A stretch of 64,000 nt of DNA from the NCBI RefSeq assembly GCF_002934265.1, contig NZ_PTIX01000029.1, forward strand, positions 1 to 64,000, in the 5' to 3' direction. The translations under genes were made by a program, and so were the position numbers. Of the stretch, positions 62,586 through 64,000 are shown piece by piece. The notes beneath the pieces are model-generated. The model made no database searches and was not told where the DNA came from. It saw only the letters and a list, made by a program, of their open reading frames with translations. This stretch comes from Actinokineospora auranticolor (GTDB lineage: Bacteria; Actinomycetota; Actinomycetes; Mycobacteriales; Pseudonocardiaceae). How positions within the stretch are numbered: position 1 is the stretch's first letter; each line of letters opens with the position of its first letter.

Positions 62586-63506
62586 ATGCCAGTGACCCGA
62601 CCGACCGACGGCGAGTACGTGTGCCACGGCATCACCTGGGCGACCGGAGACCCCCGACTGCTCCTCGCCCCGCTACCCGACGGGCCACTGGTCTACGCCG
62701 AGATCATGAACCAACGACTCGGCTTCGCGTCCGGTACCGGCAGGTGGTGCACCGGCCGGTACCGGTTCGTCGACACCGTGCGCGTGGAAGCCCTCGCCTG
62801 CCCCGACCGCGCGCAGGCCGGGCAGAACGACCAATGCCCGCGATGCCTCGGCCAGGACGAGTTCCGATTCGCCCACCAGTACCACCGCGACGGCAACGTC
62901 CCCGACGCTCTGCGCCGGTACATGGACCAGCCGCACTGGCTCTACCTGGCCACCTTCGCCGACGGAGCCACCAAGGTCGGCACCGCGGCTGAACCACGCA
63001 AGCACTCCCGCCTCAACGAACAGGGAGCCCTGTTCGCCACCTACCTCACCACCACCCCCGACGGCCGCACCGTGCGCTTCCTCGAAGACGCCATCACCCG
63101 CGACCTCCGGATGCCCCAAACCGTCCGGGCCACCACCAAACTCAAAGCCCTGGCCAACCTCACCAACCTGGCCGCCGCGGGCGCGGCCCACGACCAGCAC
63201 GTCACCCGCGCCGCCGACGCCCTCACCGCGACCGGCAACCAAACGGTCCTGGAGAAGTGGGCCCCTCCTGCTGAAGGCGCGCGACTGCGCGTCGCCGGTC
63301 GAGCCCGAGCGTTGTACCCGCACGACCTACAGGACGGCGAACACGGCTTCACCGTGACCTCCTGCGTCGGCACCCAGGTACTCACCACGTTGACCGGCGA
63401 CGACGAGACCGACTACGTGCTCGATCTCGGCACGCTCAAGGGCCGTCGCATCGCCCTTGGCCCCTTCACCTCGCCGGGCGCCGCTGTCCAAAGCTCCTTG
63501 TTCTGA
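62586..63506 (+). CDS. DUF2797-family protein
   Basis: This 306-residue protein shows the DUF2797 pattern: a Cys pair NDQCPRCLGQDEF, then HWLYLATFADGATKVGTAAE and RLNEQGALFATYL, which echo GIY-YIG-like folds, and LEDAITRDLRMPQ. Function is unknown; a nucleic-acid role is plausible. It follows the kinase by 12 bp in the same operon, an unusual partner for deazaguanine genes. Confidence 0.7.
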   Translation: MPVTRPTDGEYVCHGITWATGDPRLLLAPLPDGPLVYAEIMNQRLGFASGTGRWCTGRYRFVDTVRVEALACPDRAQAGQNDQCPRCLGQDEFRFAHQYHRDGNVPDALRRYMDQPHWLYLATFADGATKVGTAAEPRKHSRLNEQGALFATYLTTTPDGRTVRFLEDAITRDLRMPQTVRATTKLKALANLTNLAAAGAAHDQHVTRAADALTATGNQTVLEKWAPPAEGARLRVAGRARALYPHDLQDGEHGFTVTSCVGTQVLTTLTGDDETDYVLDLGTLKGRRIALGPFTSPGAAVQSSLF

Positions 63507-63530
63507 CCACCCGAAAACGAGGCACCCACC

Positions 63531-64000
63531 ATGGCACCCCTCGACGCCGTGCTCGGCTGGGACGAGGACACCACCGCCGAGGCGTACGCCGCCTTCACCC
63601 GCGACTTCCCCATGTACTCCGCCACCAGCCGCGACCTGGCCCACCGCGCCAACCTCTCCAACGCCGACCTGGTCATCGACCTCTGCGGCGGAGCAGGCGC
63701 CACCGCGGAGGCCATCCTCGACCTCGCCCCACCGCACACCCGGGTCATCTCCCTGGACAACGCCGCCGCGATGCAACGCGTCGGCCGACGCGCCCTCACC
63801 GACCCACGCCTGACCTGGATCACCGCCGCGGCCGAAGACCTCGCCGACCACGTCCCCGGGTCAGTTGACGCCGTCATCTGCAACAGCGCGATCTGGAAGA
63901 CGAACGTCCCCGCGGTGCTCCACGCCGTCCACCAAGTGCTCCGCCCCGGCGGCCGGTTCGTGTTCAACATCGGCGGCGGCTTCGCCGGAGTCCGCCACCC
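63531..64000 (+). CDS. Class I SAM-dependent methyltransferase (cut by window end)
   Basis: The first 156 residues show a class I methyltransferase: motif I LVIDLCGGAGATAEAILDL, the acidic end of strand 2 (VISLDNAAAM), strand 4 (VDAVICNSAIWKTNVP) and the post-motif HQVLRPGGRFVFNIGGG. The methyl acceptor cannot be told. It may modify the product of the upstream enzymes. The gene continues beyond 64000. Confidence 0.8.
   Translation, partial: MAPLDAVLGWDEDTTAEAYAAFTRDFPMYSATSRDLAHRANLSNADLVIDLCGGAGATAEAILDLAPPHTRVISLDNAAAMQRVGRRALTDPRLTWITAAAEDLADHVPGSVDAVICNSAIWKTNVPAVLHAVHQVLRPGGRFVFNIGGGFAGVRH

Overview
The window is very GC-rich, uses GTG starts freely and couples many genes through 4-bp stop/start overlaps. 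Its gene content (ESX-type secretion targets, MbtH/MbtI siderophore genes, STAS and LuxR regulators, TPR-XRE regulators, preQ0-type genes) points to an actinobacterium, most likely of the order Pseudonocardiales. That placement is inferred from gene content and codon bias, not from an rRNA gene. The region is an accessory, plastic part of a chromosome: insertion-sequence remnants, tRNA 3'-end fragments, long direct repeats and several broken genes sit between short, mostly intact operons.

Layout. 1-4.2 kb: mobile-element debris. An IS30 element sits inside an IS3 element next to a broken tyrosine integrase, which is followed by a terminator and the 3' half of a tRNA-Pro(GGG). 4.05-10.75 kb: a module bounded by two ~142-bp direct repeats. 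It holds a minus-strand trio (membrane-anchored degenerate receiver, unknown helical protein, possible ADP-ribosyltransferase-like protein) and a type VII secretion cassette ending in a YwqJ-like deaminase toxin and a YwqK-like antitoxin. 11-16.8 kb: IS3, IS481, IS5 and IS630 debris around an NPCBM-like membrane protein, a LuxR regulator and an IS-truncated WD40 protein. 16.8-18.2 kb: a BlaI/M56-peptidase pair. 18.2-20.6 kb: the stump of an iron-regulated siderophore cluster (IdeR-type box, MbtH, salicylate synthase, and an aryl-carrier/cyclization start fused by deletion to the tail of a DedA protein). 20.6-30.1 kb: PAP2 phosphatases, a broken prenyl synthase, a PepSY protein with a recent internal duplication, a DUF3500/HupE/flippase operon, broken exporter and hydrolase genes, and a STAS protein.

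30.5-45.2 kb: a tRNA-Val(CAC) 3' fragment starts a series of three related repeats (R1 30.6, R2 37.6, R3 45.1 kb). R1 and R2 are each followed by a copy of the same 217-residue gene, broken in the first copy, and then by different conflict-type cargo. Cargo 1 is an ABC-three-component system plus two unknown genes, one of them nuclease-like. Cargo 2 is a STAND NTPase with TPRs, an endonuclease VII-like HNH protein and an 805-residue nuclease-like protein. After R3 come a helicase-nuclease fusion, a RusA-like double-domain protein, an HNH protein, a LOTUS-like fragment, and a secreted NucA/B DNase with a probable immunity protein. This looks like serial insertion of small integrative defence modules at one tRNA site.

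54-64 kb: an XRE-TPR regulator, a GntR/UTRA regulator and a free-standing UTRA protein face a promoter with an overlapping palindromic operator. This promoter drives a tightly packed operon: tandem-domain QueD, QueE, FolE, a TGT/DpdA-like TIM barrel, a phosphorylase-like protein, a thymidylate-kinase-like protein, a DUF2797 protein and a methyltransferase cut by the window edge. It can make most of the route from GTP to 7-deazaguanine precursors and carries unusual downstream genes. It is the best candidate here for an undescribed 7-deazaguanine modification or nucleoside pathway.
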